From: Candidatus Phycosocius spiralis
GTDB lineage: Bacteria; Pseudomonadota; Alphaproteobacteria; Caulobacterales; Aquidulcibacteraceae
Direction: 5' to 3'
Length of the DNA: 64,000 nt
NCBI RefSeq assembly: GCF_030158815.1
Contig: NZ_BPFZ01000004.1
Coordinates: 62,001 to 126,000, forward strand
The notes below the pieces were generated by a model. It was not told where the DNA came from. It worked only from the letters and a program-made list of their open reading frames with translations, and searched no databases. Shown here in pieces: positions 38,572 through 48,779 of the stretch. The stretch's first letter is position 1, and the number at the start of each line of letters is the position of its first letter. The position numbers and the translations under genes are program-made.

Positions 38572-39192
38572 ATGCTGGCACTGATTGATTATGGATCGGG
38601 TAACATACGTTCAGCGCAAAAGGCACTTGAGGCCGCAGGGGCACGTGATGTACGGGTCACGGCCGATCCAGACCTCATCACTCGGGCCGATCAGATCCTC
38701 TTACCAGGGGTTGGGGCTTTTGGTGATTGTGTGGCAAATTTGGCAGGAGTTCCAGGCCTAAGAGCTGCAATAGAAGCCCGTGTTATGGTTGATGGTGTCC
38801 CTTTTCTAGGCATTTGTGTTGGCATGCAATTGATGGCTGAGATGAGTATTGAATTTGGGACGACGCCCGGTCTTGGTTGGATCAAGGGTGTTGTTTCGGT
38901 CTTAAAGCCCGGCGATCGACAGCTCAAAATTCCCCATATGGGTTGGAACCGCGCTGAGCCCAGTTCTGATTGTCAGTTTATGGCGACATGGGATGGACCT
39001 CAAGATGTCTATTTCGTCCATTCTTATGCCTTTCGAGCTGTAAACCCCTCAGAAGTTGCAGCTTGGTGCAGCTATGGCGAGGAGCGCTTTGCCGCGGCGA
39101 TCCAGAAAGACAATTTGTTTGGGGTTCAATTCCACCCCGAAAAAAGCCAGAAAGCTGGCTTATTGTTATTGGAAGAGTGGCTCAAGCTATGA
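38572..39192 (+). CDS. hisH: Imidazole glycerol phosphate synthase, glutamine amidotransferase subunit
   Basis: A 206-aa glutaminase that feeds ammonia to HisF. Nucleophile cysteine in GICVGMQLM, with His and Glu in VQFHPEKSQ. The opening IDYGSGNIRSAQKALE is typical. It begins 8 bases after hisB and overlaps hisA by ATGA. Confidence 0.96.
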   Translation: MLALIDYGSGNIRSAQKALEAAGARDVRVTADPDLITRADQILLPGVGAFGDCVANLAGVPGLRAAIEARVMVDGVPFLGICVGMQLMAEMSIEFGTTPGLGWIKGVVSVLKPGDRQLKIPHMGWNRAEPSSDCQFMATWDGPQDVYFVHSYAFRAVNPSEVAAWCSYGEERFAAAIQKDNLFGVQFHPEKSQKAGLLLLEEWLKL

Positions 39193-39911
39193 TCCTCTAT
39201 CCCGCGATCGATCTAAAAGGCGGCCAAGCTGTGCGGTTAGTGAAAGGTGATTTTGCCAGAATGACGGTGTTCGATACCGATCCTGGTGCACGCGCCGCCT
39301 GTTTTGAAGCCATGGGGTTTGGCTATTTGCACCTTGTAGACCTTGATGGTGCATTGTCTGGTGCAGGGGTTAACCACGAAGCCATCGCTGCCATCCGCGC
39401 ACATACACATCTCCCCATACAATTGGGCGGGGGTATACGCGATTTTGCAGCCATAGAAACGGCATTAAAGTTAGGGGTCACGCGGGTGATTTTGGGGACG
39501 GTTGCGGCAAAAAACCCTCAGTTCGTTCGCGATGCTGTGCGCGCATTTCCAGGGCAAGTCGCCGTTGGTATTGATGCGATTGACGGCATGGTGGCCGTCC
39601 AAGGCTGGGTTGAGACCACGGATTTGGCTGCCCTTGACCTTGCCCGCCAGTTTGAAGATGTCGGGGTGAGTGCATTAATTGTCACCGACGTGGGCCGCGA
39701 TGGTACCAAATCCGGGATCAATATCGACTTCACTGGCACTATTGCCGATGCGGTTGGGATGGATGTGATTGCATCTGGTGGGCTTGCCGGGGTTGAAGAT
39801 ATCGTTGCTCTTAAAGCGCGGGTTGGAAAGCCCGTCGCCGGCGTAATCCTTGGCCGTGCGCTTTATGACGGGCTCATTGATCCTCATGAGGCTTTGAGTC
39901 TGGCCTCATGA
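39189..39911 (+). CDS. hisA: ProFAR isomerase
   Basis: A 240-aa TIM-barrel enzyme that isomerises ProFAR to [23 protein letters not shown] with catalytic Asp8, LGGGIRD, and the second catalytic Asp in [12 protein letters not shown] are the hallmarks. The start at 39189 overlaps the hisH stop; the frame opens further left inside hisH but that part is a shadow. Confidence 0.95.
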   Translation: MILYPAIDLKGGQAVRLVKGDFARMTVFDTDPGARAACFEAMGFGYLHLVDLDGALSGAGVNHEAIAAIRAHTHLPIQLGGGIRDFAAIETALKLGVTRVILGTVAAKNPQFVRDAVRAFPGQVAVGIDAIDGMVAVQGWVETTDLAALDLARQFEDVGVSALIVTDVGRDGTKSGINIDFTGTIADAVGMDVIASGGLAGVEDIVALKARVGKPVAGVILGRALYDGLIDPHEALSLAS

Positions 39912-40675
39912 CTTTGAAAGTTCGCATTATTCCTTGCTTAGATGTCATAAATGGTCGTGTGGTGAAAGGCGTACAGTTTGAGGGCTTACGCGATGCAGGT
40001 GATCCGGTCGAGCAAGCCCAATTTTATGATGCAGAAGGTGCCGATGAGATCTGCTTTTTGGATATTTCCGCAAGTCATGAAGGCCGTGGCACCATGCTGG
40101 ATGTCGTACAGCGCACGGCAGAGGTTTGTTTTACGCCCCTAACGGTCGGTGGCGGGGTGCGTACAACCGATGATTTTAGAGCGCTATTGCTGGCAGGCGC
40201 AGATAAGGTGGCGATCAATACAGCTGCGATCAACGATCCTAGCCTTGTGACTGCTGCCGCCCGCCGCTTTGGGGCGCAATGCGTGGTGGTTGCGATTGAC
40301 GCCAAACAAGTGGCCCAAGATCGCTGGGAGATATTCACCCATGGAGGGCGTAAGCCAACTGGGATCGATGCAATCGCCTTTGCCAAAGATGTTGTGGCAC
40401 GTGGGGCAGGTGAGCTTCTTGTTACGTCAATGGATAAGGATGGTACGAAATCAGGCTATGATTTGGCCTTAACCGCCACGATTGCTGATCAGGTTAGTGT
40501 CCCTGTCATCGCCTCAGGTGGGGTGGGTAGCCTCGATGATTTGGTGCAGGGCGTTATAGTGGGTCGCGCCAATGCTGTTTTGGCAGCGTCGATCTTTCAT
40601 TTTCGTACCTATTCTTTAGAAGAAGCACGCAAGGCCCTTGCCAAAGCGGGTGCCCCGGTTCGAGTTCCGTTTTAA
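39908..40675 (+). CDS. hisF: Imidazole glycerol phosphate synthase, cyclase subunit
   Basis: A 255-aa TIM-barrel partner of HisH that forms imidazole glycerol phosphate and [25 protein letters not shown] with the catalytic Asp, [12 protein letters not shown] and [15 protein letters not shown] are the standard blocks. ATGA overlap with hisA. Confidence 0.97.
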   Translation: MTLKVRIIPCLDVINGRVVKGVQFEGLRDAGDPVEQAQFYDAEGADEICFLDISASHEGRGTMLDVVQRTAEVCFTPLTVGGGVRTTDDFRALLLAGADKVAINTAAINDPSLVTAAARRFGAQCVVVAIDAKQVAQDRWEIFTHGGRKPTGIDAIAFAKDVVARGAGELLVTSMDKDGTKSGYDLALTATIADQVSVPVIASGGVGSLDDLVQGVIVGRANAVLAASIFHFRTYSLEEARKALAKAGAPVRVPF

Positions 40676-40686
40676 GGAAGTCATAC

Positions 40687-41019
40687 ATGACCCTAACATT
40701 AGGCCAAGCGCTGGACCAGTTGCTCGAACAAATCAACACCAAATCCCAAGCGGATCCTTCAACCAGTTACACCGCAAAACTTATAGGTCAGGGCACAGCT
40801 CATTGCGCAAAAAAACTGGGCGAAGAGGGGGTAGAATTAGCCTTGGCGCTGGTGAGTGGTTCCGCTACCGATGTAGCGCACGAGGCTGCCGATCTCCTCT
40901 ATCATTTCGGCGTTGCTTTGGCGTCACGTGGGATTAGTGGGCCAGATGTGGTAGGGGTTATAGTGGCAAGAATTGGACGCTCTGGGTTAGAAGAAAAGGC
41001 AAGTCGAACTCCGTCATGA
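40687..41019 (+). CDS. hisE: Phosphoribosyl-ATP pyrophosphatase
   Basis: A 110-aa MazG-like NTP pyrophosphatase for the second step of histidine synthesis. The blocks are YTAKLIGQGTAHCAKKLGEEGVELALA and VAHEAADLLYHFGVAL, with metal-binding Glu and Asp residues. It is separate from hisI, which is not in the window. It overlaps the GNAT gene by ATGA. Confidence 0.94.
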   Translation: MTLTLGQALDQLLEQINTKSQADPSTSYTAKLIGQGTAHCAKKLGEEGVELALALVSGSATDVAHEAADLLYHFGVALASRGISGPDVVGVIVARIGRSGLEEKASRTPS

Positions 41020-41537
41020 GTGAGCAGATCGATATTCGCCCAGCTCAAGTGGCTGACGCTGCTGCATTGGCGGCATTTGGCGAGCAGAGCTTTATGCATA
41101 CATTTGGCCATATTTATCCACCAGAGGATAAAGATTTTTTTCGAGAAGAGCGCTTTAGTATCACACGGACGCTGGCCGATTTGACAGAAACCGAACGTAG
41201 GATTGAGGTTGCGTATTTGGCCGCTGAACTCGTCGGGTTCATCGATTATGGCCCGATGAGCCTGCCTTATCAGCCCGCAGAACCCACCGCGATAGAGCTT
41301 TATCGTTTATATGTCGCCTCTGCGCAAAAAGGGACGGGACTAGCACACCGTTTGATGGAGCGTGCCTTGGCATGGGCGAAAGCTTCTAAAGTACCCGCCC
41401 TTTATCTTGGGGTTTGGGCCTATAATGATCGGGCCATCGCCTTTTATCGTCACTATGGTTTTGAGACAGTTGGATCCTATGATTTCAAAGTCGGCAATAC
41501 CATAGATGATGAGCGCATCCTGCGCTTAGGTCTTTAA
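41016..41537 (+). CDS. GNAT family N-acetyltransferase
   Basis: A 173-aa acetyltransferase. The acetyl-CoA loop is AQKGTGLAHRLMERALAWA (Q/RxxGxG/A), followed by LYLGVWAYNDRAIAFYRHYGFETVG. Substrate unknown. It closes the his operon by ATGA overlap with hisE, and faces the next gene convergently with 1 base between. Confidence 0.9.
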   Translation: MSEQIDIRPAQVADAAALAAFGEQSFMHTFGHIYPPEDKDFFREERFSITRTLADLTETERRIEVAYLAAELVGFIDYGPMSLPYQPAEPTAIELYRLYVASAQKGTGLAHRLMERALAWAKASKVPALYLGVWAYNDRAIAFYRHYGFETVGSYDFKVGNTIDDERILRLGL

Positions 41538-41538
41538 C

Positions 41539-42318
41539 TCAAACCAGCTTTAACGCGCGTGCCAGCGAATAGAGGCTCGTTAACGTCAAGACGACACCCA
41601 CCAAGAACATCAGCTGTTTGGCAGGAATACGCTTGGCCAAAACAGCACCAAAGGGTGCTGCCATCAAACCACCAATAATCAGGCCAATCGTGGCAAGCGT
41701 AAAGGCTTCCCAACCAAGGGTAACGATAAAAGTCGCAGAAATGACTACAGTTAAGAAAAACTCTGCCGTATTGACAGTGCCAATGGTGATGCGCGGTTCA
41801 CTGCCTTGAACAAGGAGGTTTGAGGTCACAACAGGCCCCCAACCACCCCCACCTACCGCATCCAAAAAGCCGCCGACTAGCCCTAAAGGGGCCGCGAATT
41901 TAGCAGTTCGATGTATTTGCTGTTTTGACATCCGCCAGCCCCGCCATAGCAGATAAACACCAATACAGGCCAAATAGGTCATAACGATGGGTCGTGAGGT
42001 CTCGGCATGAATATTGGATAAGATATAGGCCCCACTTATGCCGCCAATCATGCCGGGTATCACTAAAAGCGCAAACAGGTGCCAATTGACATTCTTGTGC
42101 AGTGTATGGCTGATGGCTGAAGCTGCGGTGGTAAAAATTTCAACAATGTGAACCATAGAGGAAGCCCGCGCCGGTGGCATGCCAAGTATGCTGACCAAAA
42201 GCGTGCTGGTGATGACGCCAAACGCCATGCCCAAAGCCCCATCGACCAATTGCGCGACAAATCCAACGGCAACAAACGGCCAAATTACTTGTAATTGATG
42301 TGCCACAAACTCAATCAA
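41539..42318 (-). CDS. TauE/SafE (TSUP) family membrane exporter
   Basis: A 259-aa inner-membrane protein with about eight segments. The opening is FVAVGFVAQLVDGALGMAFGVITSTLL, with the inverted second half GLVGGFLDAVGGGGWGPVVTSNLL. The family exports sulfite, sulfonates or related anions. It stands next to cysK, which may point to sulfur metabolism, but it has 130 bases between and the substrate is inference. Confidence 0.88.
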   Translation of the reverse strand: MIEFVAHQLQVIWPFVAVGFVAQLVDGALGMAFGVITSTLLVSILGMPPARASSMVHIVEIFTTAASAISHTLHKNVNWHLFALLVIPGMIGGISGAYILSNIHAETSRPIVMTYLACIGVYLLWRGWRMSKQQIHRTAKFAAPLGLVGGFLDAVGGGGWGPVVTSNLLVQGSEPRITIGTVNTAEFFLTVVISATFIVTLGWEAFTLATIGLIIGGLMAAPFGAVLAKRIPAKQLMFLVGVVLTLTSLYSLARALKLV

Positions 42319-42450
42319 AGGACTTCCTTCACGCCAAGTCTGGTCGGTTGGACCCTATAAGTGTCATCATCATGTTAAGCGACAATCGCAAGCTTCAACC
42401 AGTCGTGAGAAATCCTAATAGATGCCAGACAGAAGACTTATGGATAAGCC

Positions 42451-43434
42451 CTAAAGCCAATCAGCAACAGGCAGATTCTTTGAGATTAAAAAGGCACGGT
42501 TGAACAGCTTGCTTTGATAGCGGCTCGCATTATCGCATAAAATAGTGACGATGGTTTTGCCCGGACCCAATTCTTCTGCCAGTCGTATTGCCCCAACTAC
42601 ATTAAGTGCTGCCGAGCCACCAATCGCTAAGCCCTCGTGCTTCACAAGGTCAAACAAGACTGTTAGCCATTCTTGATCCTCAACCCTGTAGGCATAATCC
42701 ACTTTGACGTCTTCGAGATTTGCTGTTAACCGACTTTGTCCGATACCTTCTGTGATGGAGGTGCCGTCCGCCCGCAACTCGCCATGCTTATACCAATGAT
42801 ATAAGGCTGCCCCACCTGGGTCGGCGATGCCGATCGAGATCCCAGGGTTTCGCGCCTTAAGTGCGCGACTGATTCCGCCCAAAGTACCCCCTGAGCCAAC
42901 CGAACAAATGAATCCATCAATCTTGCCTTGAGTTTGATCCCAGATTTCAGGACCTGTCGTGTCCTCATGGGCTTGGCGATTGGCGATATTATCAAACTGG
43001 TTGGCCCAAAACCCACCTTCGCTTTCTGCAATTCGCTTAGAAATTTTAGTATAATGATCGGGATGGGTAAAGGCGACGGCGTCAACTTCCATCAATTCCG
43101 CGCCATAGAGTTTCACAGCATCCTTTTTCTCTAGCGATTGGGTTTTGGGCATCACAATCTTACAGCGATAACCCAGAGCATTGGCGACCATGGCAAGCCC
43201 AATACCTGTATTGCCAGCGGTGCCTTCAACAATAAGTCCACCGGGCTTGAGTAAGCCGCGGTTCTGGGCATCGCGGATGATACCCAATGCTGCACGATCC
43301 TTCACCGATTGGCCTGGATTTAAAAACTCCGCTTTACCCAATATCTCACAACTTGTGGCCTTACTGGCATCCTTCAGCCGCACCAAAGGCGTGTTTCCAA
43401 TGAGATCAATGACGGAGCGGGCACAAATAGTCAT
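42451..43434 (-). CDS. cysK: Cysteine synthase A (O-acetylserine sulfhydrylase)
   Basis: A 327-aa PLP enzyme that makes cysteine from O-acetylserine and sulfide. The PLP lysine is in NPGQSVKDRAALGII, the substrate loop is EGTAGNTGIGLA, and the phosphate loop is SVGSGGTLGGISRALK. IGNTPLVRLKDAS is at the N-terminus. The sequence could also belong to a CysK-like cystathionine synthase branch, but the length suits CysK. Confidence 0.92.
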   Translation of the reverse strand: MTICARSVIDLIGNTPLVRLKDASKATSCEILGKAEFLNPGQSVKDRAALGIIRDAQNRGLLKPGGLIVEGTAGNTGIGLAMVANALGYRCKIVMPKTQSLEKKDAVKLYGAELMEVDAVAFTHPDHYTKISKRIAESEGGFWANQFDNIANRQAHEDTTGPEIWDQTQGKIDGFICSVGSGGTLGGISRALKARNPGISIGIADPGGAALYHWYKHGELRADGTSITEGIGQSRLTANLEDVKVDYAYRVEDQEWLTVLFDLVKHEGLAIGGSAALNVVGAIRLAEELGPGKTIVTILCDNASRYQSKLFNRAFLISKNLPVADWL

Positions 43435-43650
43435 GATGTTCCTATCATTGGCTTAGGTGTTTATCGGCCGCTACCCATAAATAAACCAAGGGCCTAGCCC
43501 ATCATGGGCTGGACAAGGCGTAAACCGTCAACCTCAAAGCATGTGTTTTAGCTGAGAGGATGAATGCATCAAAGTCAAACGCGCAACTCAGTATCAATTT
43601 AACTGTCGTCAAACTTTCACCATGCGCTGGCGCGTGCTAACCCGTCGCCC

Positions 43651-45501
43651 ATGACCGATACCGCCGCTAACCGCGTGAGCCCAGACCGACCAAGTCGGGG
43701 TGCCTTACAAGCTGAACTGATTGCAGAAGCCGCCACCAAGAGGGGCCGTAGCTCTGACTTGAGGCCCCTTCTCCGTCTCATTCCCTATATTCAACGCCGC
43801 CCAATAGATGTAGCTGCCGCTGCAATTTTTTTAATCCTTGCCGCCGCCGCTACCTTGGCCCTGCCCGTTGCAGCGCGTGCTTTGGTAGACCGTGGGTTTG
43901 CCACCGCAACCCCTGAAGCCGTTAACCAGTGGTTTCTTCTATTGGTCGGGGTGGCTTTGAGCATGGCAATTTTTGCGGCTTCTCGCTTTTATTTTGTCAC
44001 CAAGCTGGGAGAGCGGGTGGTAGCTGACTTGCGCGCCGATGTTTATGACCGACTGATCGGCCTATCGCCTTCTTATTTTGCGCGCGTGCGCACAGGTGAA
44101 GCGCTCTCGCGCCTGACTGTTGATGCGACTTTGATCGATTCATTAGTCGGCTCATCTGCTTCCATCGCAATCCGCAATTTGGTGATGTTGGCCGGTGGCT
44201 TATCGATGATGGTGGTTACGAGTTTTAAACTGACCCTGATGGTGCTTTTGATCATCCCCTTGGTCTTAGTCCCTTTATTCACCATTGGCCGGCGCGTACG
44301 AAACCTGTCGACCTCTGCGCAAGATCGCATCGCTGAAGCGGCGGCAGAAGCCTCAGAGAGCCTTGATGCGATTGAAACGGTTCAGGCTTTTGGGCGGGTC
44401 GATTATGTGCGTGGCCGGTTTCGCCAAGCGATAGAAATCAGCTTTACTGCTGCGCGTAGACGGATTGCGGCGCGCAGTGTGATGACGGCCTTGGCGATCA
44501 GCATTGTGTTTAGCGGGATTTCCTTTGTGTTGTGGGAAGGCACGCGTTCGGTGCTCGAAGGCAACATGACGCCAGGTGCCTTAACCCAATTTGTTATTTT
44601 ATCGCTGCTTGCAGGTTCTGGGGTTGGGGCATTAGCGGAAGTGTGGGGCGATATTCAAAAGGCCGCAGGAGCCACCCAACGCTTATCGGAAATTCTTGAT
44701 GAAGTTCCAGATATTGCCGCACCCCTTCAGCCTAAATGCTTCCCCACCGAATCTCTTGGCTGGGTAAGGTTTAAGGACGTCACTTTTGCCTATCCTAGTG
44801 ACAGCGACCGCAATGCCCTGATCGGGGTTAGTTTTGAAGTTCGTCCTGGCCAAACGGTTGCGATCGTTGGTCCATCAGGGGCGGGTAAGTCCACTTTGTT
44901 TAGGCTATTGCTGCGTTATTATGACCCTAGTTCAGGCGTAATTACCTTAGATAGCGTCGATGCCCGCGATTTAGGGCCAGATAGCTGGCGTGATCGTTTT
45001 GCCTATGTTTCACAAAATCCAGATCTGTTCACGGGCACAGCTATGGACAATATTTTATTTGGGAATCCTTACGCCACACCCAAGATGGCCCAAGAAGCCG
45101 CTCGCCGGGCCGAGGCAGAACCCTTTATTCTGTCGCGCCTTGGAGGCTATGATCAAGCGATAGGCGACCGTGGGCGTGCTTTATCGGGTGGGGAGCGCCA
45201 ACGCCTCGCCATTGCGCGGGCCTTGGTGCGCGACGCCCCAATCCTGCTACTCGATGAAGCCACCAGCGCCTTGGACGCTGAAAACGAGCGCTTGGTGCAA
45301 AAGGCCTTTGATGAGGCCATGACCAATCGAACAACCTTGGTGATCGCCCACCGCCTAGCCACGGTTCAGCGTGCCGATTGGATCATTGTGTTAGATAAAG
45401 GCCAAGTCGTGGAGCAAGGCACCCATTACGACTTGGTGGCCAAGGGTGGGCTTTACGCCCATTTGGCCAAATTGCAGTTTGAACCCCAAATGTTCGCGTG
45501 A
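43651..45501 (+). CDS. ABC transporter, fused permease-ATPase (exporter type)
   Basis: A 616-aa half-transporter. Six membrane segments span roughly residues 45-330 and the ATPase follows. The Walker A is VGPSGAGKSTLFRLLLRYYD, the signature is ALSGGERQRLAIARALV, Walker B is PILLLDEATSALD, with the H-loop IAHRLATV. It is MsbA/multidrug-like; the substrate cannot be told. It is followed by a paraoxonase-like gene after 11 bases. Confidence 0.94.
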   Translation: MTDTAANRVSPDRPSRGALQAELIAEAATKRGRSSDLRPLLRLIPYIQRRPIDVAAAAIFLILAAAATLALPVAARALVDRGFATATPEAVNQWFLLLVGVALSMAIFAASRFYFVTKLGERVVADLRADVYDRLIGLSPSYFARVRTGEALSRLTVDATLIDSLVGSSASIAIRNLVMLAGGLSMMVVTSFKLTLMVLLIIPLVLVPLFTIGRRVRNLSTSAQDRIAEAAAEASESLDAIETVQAFGRVDYVRGRFRQAIEISFTAARRRIAARSVMTALAISIVFSGISFVLWEGTRSVLEGNMTPGALTQFVILSLLAGSGVGALAEVWGDIQKAAGATQRLSEILDEVPDIAAPLQPKCFPTESLGWVRFKDVTFAYPSDSDRNALIGVSFEVRPGQTVAIVGPSGAGKSTLFRLLLRYYDPSSGVITLDSVDARDLGPDSWRDRFAYVSQNPDLFTGTAMDNILFGNPYATPKMAQEAARRAEAEPFILSRLGGYDQAIGDRGRALSGGERQRLAIARALVRDAPILLLDEATSALDAENERLVQKAFDEAMTNRTTLVIAHRLATVQRADWIIVLDKGQVVEQGTHYDLVAKGGLYAHLAKLQFEPQMFA

Positions 45502-45512
45502 AAGACTGACCC

Positions 45513-46724
45513 ATGAAACGCTCTCAAATTCTAGTTTTGACCGGTGTGATCTTGGTTTCCACCCTTTCTTACACGTGGTTTCGCACCGCCGCACGGTCAG
45601 GAGAATTCACTACGCTTGTGCCAGTGTTTGAGGGCAGCTGTCGGGACGTCGGTGGGATGCCTGGTTCGGAGGATTTTGCGATTGATCGGGCACAAAACCG
45701 TCTCTTTGTGGCTTCCGATGACCGGCGAAGCGCAACGGGTGGTAAGCCCGTACGCGGGGCAATTTATGGCATATCCTTAGCGAACATAGAGCAGGATATC
45801 GCCCGTGTTGATCTTACTAATGGGCAGCCAAAGGCTTTCCATCCCCATGGCATCTCCTTATACAAATCAGCCACCGGACAGACCACGATCATGGTCGTTA
45901 ACCACTCACGCGGAGCCTATGACGCAACAGGAACCACGGTAGAAATCTATGATCAACAAAGCGACGGCACATTAAAGTTGCGTCGTACGGTGGCGATAGA
46001 AGGCCTGACTCGGATCAATGATATTGCCGCCACGAGTGAAAATAGCTTCTATGCAACGAGTGAAACCGACTTCAAGCAAGGTTCGCTGTCCGAAGCCCTC
46101 AACCTCATCACTGGCACTGATCGCACAGGTGCGATCTGGTATTTTGATGGCATCAAAGGTACCAAACTGGCAAGCGGGATTGGATTTGCCAATTCTGTTG
46201 CCCTATCTCCGGACGGCAAAACCCTCTATGCCAGCGGAACAATGAGCCGGGCGGTCTATCTTTATGACCGTGACCCAAGCTCAGGCGCGATTAAGCAGCG
46301 CGACGCGGCTCTCATCGGCTCTGGCATTGATAATCTGGACGTTGAGCCCGACGGCACGGTTTGGATGGCGGCCCATCCAAAACTTCTAAGCTTTATTCGC
46401 CACGCCAGAGACGCTAAGCAAACTGCACCGAGCCAGGTTTTGATTTTAGAACCCTCCCCATCCGGCAAGGGTGGCAAAGTAGATCAGGTTTATCTCAAAG
46501 ACGGCAGCGATGGGTTTTCGGCTGCCTCGGTTGGGGTGCGCGAGGGCGAGCTTTTGATCATGGGCAGTGTGTTTGAAAAAGGCATTCGGGTTTGTCAATT
46601 GCCCAAAGTCTGGAAACAATCAGAAAGCCATCCTGCCCAGCGCTTACTGGATCCCGAACGCGACGAACTGGCCAAGGAAGCCGAAAAAGCCGCTAAAACG
46701 GGCGCTTCGGGCGCGCCCAAATAA
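45513..46724 (+). CDS. Paraoxonase/SMP-30-like beta-propeller esterase
   Basis: A 403-aa protein with an N-terminal hydrophobic segment (ILVLTGVILVSTLSYTWF) that would anchor or export it. It has GGMPGSEDFAIDRAQNRLFVASDD, LYKSATGQTTIMVVNHSR, INDIAATSENSFYATSETDF and SGIDNLDVEPDGTVWMAAHPK, which match arylesterase/paraoxonase calcium-binding propellers. The C-terminus is lysine- and alanine-rich. Substrates of bacterial members are lactones or aryl esters; the actual one is unknown. Confidence 0.85.
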   Translation: MKRSQILVLTGVILVSTLSYTWFRTAARSGEFTTLVPVFEGSCRDVGGMPGSEDFAIDRAQNRLFVASDDRRSATGGKPVRGAIYGISLANIEQDIARVDLTNGQPKAFHPHGISLYKSATGQTTIMVVNHSRGAYDATGTTVEIYDQQSDGTLKLRRTVAIEGLTRINDIAATSENSFYATSETDFKQGSLSEALNLITGTDRTGAIWYFDGIKGTKLASGIGFANSVALSPDGKTLYASGTMSRAVYLYDRDPSSGAIKQRDAALIGSGIDNLDVEPDGTVWMAAHPKLLSFIRHARDAKQTAPSQVLILEPSPSGKGGKVDQVYLKDGSDGFSAASVGVREGELLIMGSVFEKGIRVCQLPKVWKQSESHPAQRLLDPERDELAKEAEKAAKTGASGAPK

Positions 46725-46732
46725 AGCCGATC

Positions 46733-47452
46733 ATGCCCGATACCAGCACTGGCCCCGGCTTTGGACTTGGATTTGTCCTCCACCAAACCCCAGTTGTCGC
46801 TTTAGCCGAAGCGGGACTTTATCTGCCGCGCAGCCAAACCCTGATTGTTTCGGATCTGCATATTGAAAAAGGCTCTGCCCTTGCGCGGCGCGGATTGATG
46901 TTGCCGCCGTTTGATACCGCCGAGACGCTGGACCGCTTAAAGCGGCTGATGGATCGACTGACGCCTAAGACCCTGATCGCTTTGGGCGATAGTTTTCATG
47001 ATGTGGATGCGGGCGCGCGCTTGGCCCCAAGCGACAAAGCGGCGCTCCAAGCCCTGGTGACCCATATCCCAACCATCTGGATTGAAGGCAATCACGATCC
47101 GGCACCCCCAGACTGGCTGGCAGGGCTGCGCTGTGCGCAGCTTGTCCATGATGGCCTCTTGTTTCGTCATGAACCAACGGGTGAGACAGCGGGCGAGGTC
47201 GCGGGCCATTTGCACCCGTGCGCCCGTGTTGTTGGGAAAAGAGGGGCCAGTGTGCGGCGGCGCTGCTTTGTCACCGATGGGCGCAGCCTGATCATGCCAG
47301 CCTTTGGCGCATTTACGGGCGGACTAAACATTGCTGACCCCGCTTTCGCTGGCCTGTTTAAAAGCAAGGTCCAAGCCCTGGTTCCAAGTGGCAAAGGGGC
47401 AAGAGCCAAAATTCATGCCATCTCGCAAGCGCGGCTAAGCGGCTTTCATTAG
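46733..47452 (+). CDS. pdeM: Ligase-associated metallophosphoesterase PdeM
   Basis: A 239-aa binuclear metal phosphoesterase linked to DNA damage response. The metal motifs are LIVSDLHIEKGSALARRG, ALGDSFHD, IEGNHD and the GH of AGHLHP. LMLPPFDTAETLDRL is typical of PdeM. The gene is usually near a DNA ligase and Lhr-type helicase; those are not in this window. It starts 8 bases after the paraoxonase-like gene. Confidence 0.9.
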   Translation: MPDTSTGPGFGLGFVLHQTPVVALAEAGLYLPRSQTLIVSDLHIEKGSALARRGLMLPPFDTAETLDRLKRLMDRLTPKTLIALGDSFHDVDAGARLAPSDKAALQALVTHIPTIWIEGNHDPAPPDWLAGLRCAQLVHDGLLFRHEPTGETAGEVAGHLHPCARVVGKRGASVRRRCFVTDGRSLIMPAFGAFTGGLNIADPAFAGLFKSKVQALVPSGKGARAKIHAISQARLSGFH

Positions 47453-47471
47453 TTCAGGCGCAGGCTGGCCA

Positions 47472-47933
47472 CTAATTGCGATAATCGTGATGGTCTACTC
47501 CATGGCCAAGACCTGCGCTTGAGGCGCTGGCGACACTCAAAACGATGCCACCAATCATATCGAGCCAGCACATCAGGGTTAAGAGAAAGAAAGTCGAGGT
47601 GGCAAATGATGCCTGCTTGTAAAAACCTAACGCACATAAAAGGGCGAGCAAGATCGCCAAGCCGTGGCGGAACACCTGTTGGCGGGAAGCCCCAACCCCA
47701 CGCGTCATCTCGAAAAAAAAGATGATAAGGCCCATCGCCACCAATAAGTCGCCCCCAGTAATGGTCCAAACGCCACCCGATGGGAGGGCCACTACAAAGG
47801 CGCTGCGCGCCAGCGCCAATACAAAAACATCGGCCCCGCGCGTGGTGGTTGTGATGGTCGCTAACAGGGCATAGAGGCCAATTGGAATCGCCAAAAGCGG
47901 TACCAATTCAAAAAGACGTCGAACGATAGGCAT
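47472..47933 (-). CDS. Uncharacterised four-segment membrane protein
   Basis: A 153-aa protein with about four membrane segments (residues 8-26, 56-74, 87-103 and 112-132) and a final SAGLGHGVDHHDYRN rich in His and Asp. I do not recognise a named family. Its place directly after a glycosyltransferase in the same direction, 52 bases away, suggests joint expression and possibly cell-envelope work. Confidence 0.65.
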   Translation of the reverse strand: MPIVRRLFELVPLLAIPIGLYALLATITTTTRGADVFVLALARSAFVVALPSGGVWTITGGDLLVAMGLIIFFFEMTRGVGASRQQVFRHGLAILLALLCALGFYKQASFATSTFFLLTLMCWLDMIGGIVLSVASASSAGLGHGVDHHDYRN

Positions 47934-47985
47934 GCGTGCGAATCACCCAGTCACGGACCATAAAGCGACCAGAGTGAACCCACTC

Positions 47986-48756
47986 TCAGCTTTCGTCCAC
48001 ATGGCCAAAATCGCGGCGTCGGCTGGTCAACCAAATGACCCCGATTAAATCAGAAAGGGCTGCGACCAGCCTGCCAAGATTGGTGTATTTCGAAGCCCCG
48101 GTGGTGCGGTGACGGTGATTGACGACCACATATTCTGCCAGGGCCCCTTCGCGCATAACAAGTGCGGGCATATAGCGGTGCATATGGTCAAAATAGGGAA
48201 GCCGTACGAAGAGCTCGCGGCGAACCACTTTAATGCCACATCCAGAATCATCTGCGCCATCACGTAACAAAGCTTGGCGGACCCAATTGGCAAGACTTGA
48301 CGCTATTTTCTTCGCCTGACTATCTTGACGTTTAACGCGTCGCCCGCTGACAAAGCCAAGACCCCCTGGTGCATCAGCCCGATTGAGTTGGCGCAATAGC
48401 TTGGGCAAATCTGAGGGGTCATTTTGACCATCCCCGTCCAACGTGCCAATAACGGGTGCGCGGGCGGCTAAAACCCCACTCATGATCGCGCGGCTTTGGC
48501 CCGCGTTTTTTCGGTGCGCCAACACGCGAAGCGCCGGAAATTTTTCCTTCAATGTGATGAGTTTGGCGTGGGTATCATCCTTTGAAGCATCATCCACAAA
48601 GATCATCTCATAGGCATAACCATCGAGCGCCACTGCGATTTCGCTCACAAGGTCACCAACAGCACCACTCTCATTATGGACCGGCACCACAACGGAAATA
48701 TCAAGGGGTTGTGGGTGGCTTTTTGAGCGGGACTTGGGCGAGATCTCTGACGACAT
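47986..48756 (-). CDS. Family 2 glycosyltransferase (DPM1-like)
   Basis: A 256-aa GT-A enzyme. The nucleotide-binding motifs are VVVPVHNESGAVGDLV, FVDDASKDDT, and ALRVLAHRKNAGQSRAIMSG, then LDGDGQNDPSDLPKLL with the metal Asp. SSLANWVRQALLRDGADDSGCGIKVVRRE is like polyprenyl-phosphate glycosyltransferases. There is no C-terminal membrane segment, so it is probably cytosolic and peripheral. Confidence 0.9.
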   Translation of the reverse strand: MSSEISPKSRSKSHPQPLDISVVVPVHNESGAVGDLVSEIAVALDGYAYEMIFVDDASKDDTHAKLITLKEKFPALRVLAHRKNAGQSRAIMSGVLAARAPVIGTLDGDGQNDPSDLPKLLRQLNRADAPGGLGFVSGRRVKRQDSQAKKIASSLANWVRQALLRDGADDSGCGIKVVRRELFVRLPYFDHMHRYMPALVMREGALAEYVVVNHRHRTTGASKYTNLGRLVAALSDLIGVIWLTSRRRDFGHVDES

Positions 48757-48779
48757 CCCGCCCCTTTAACCTGCGCCTA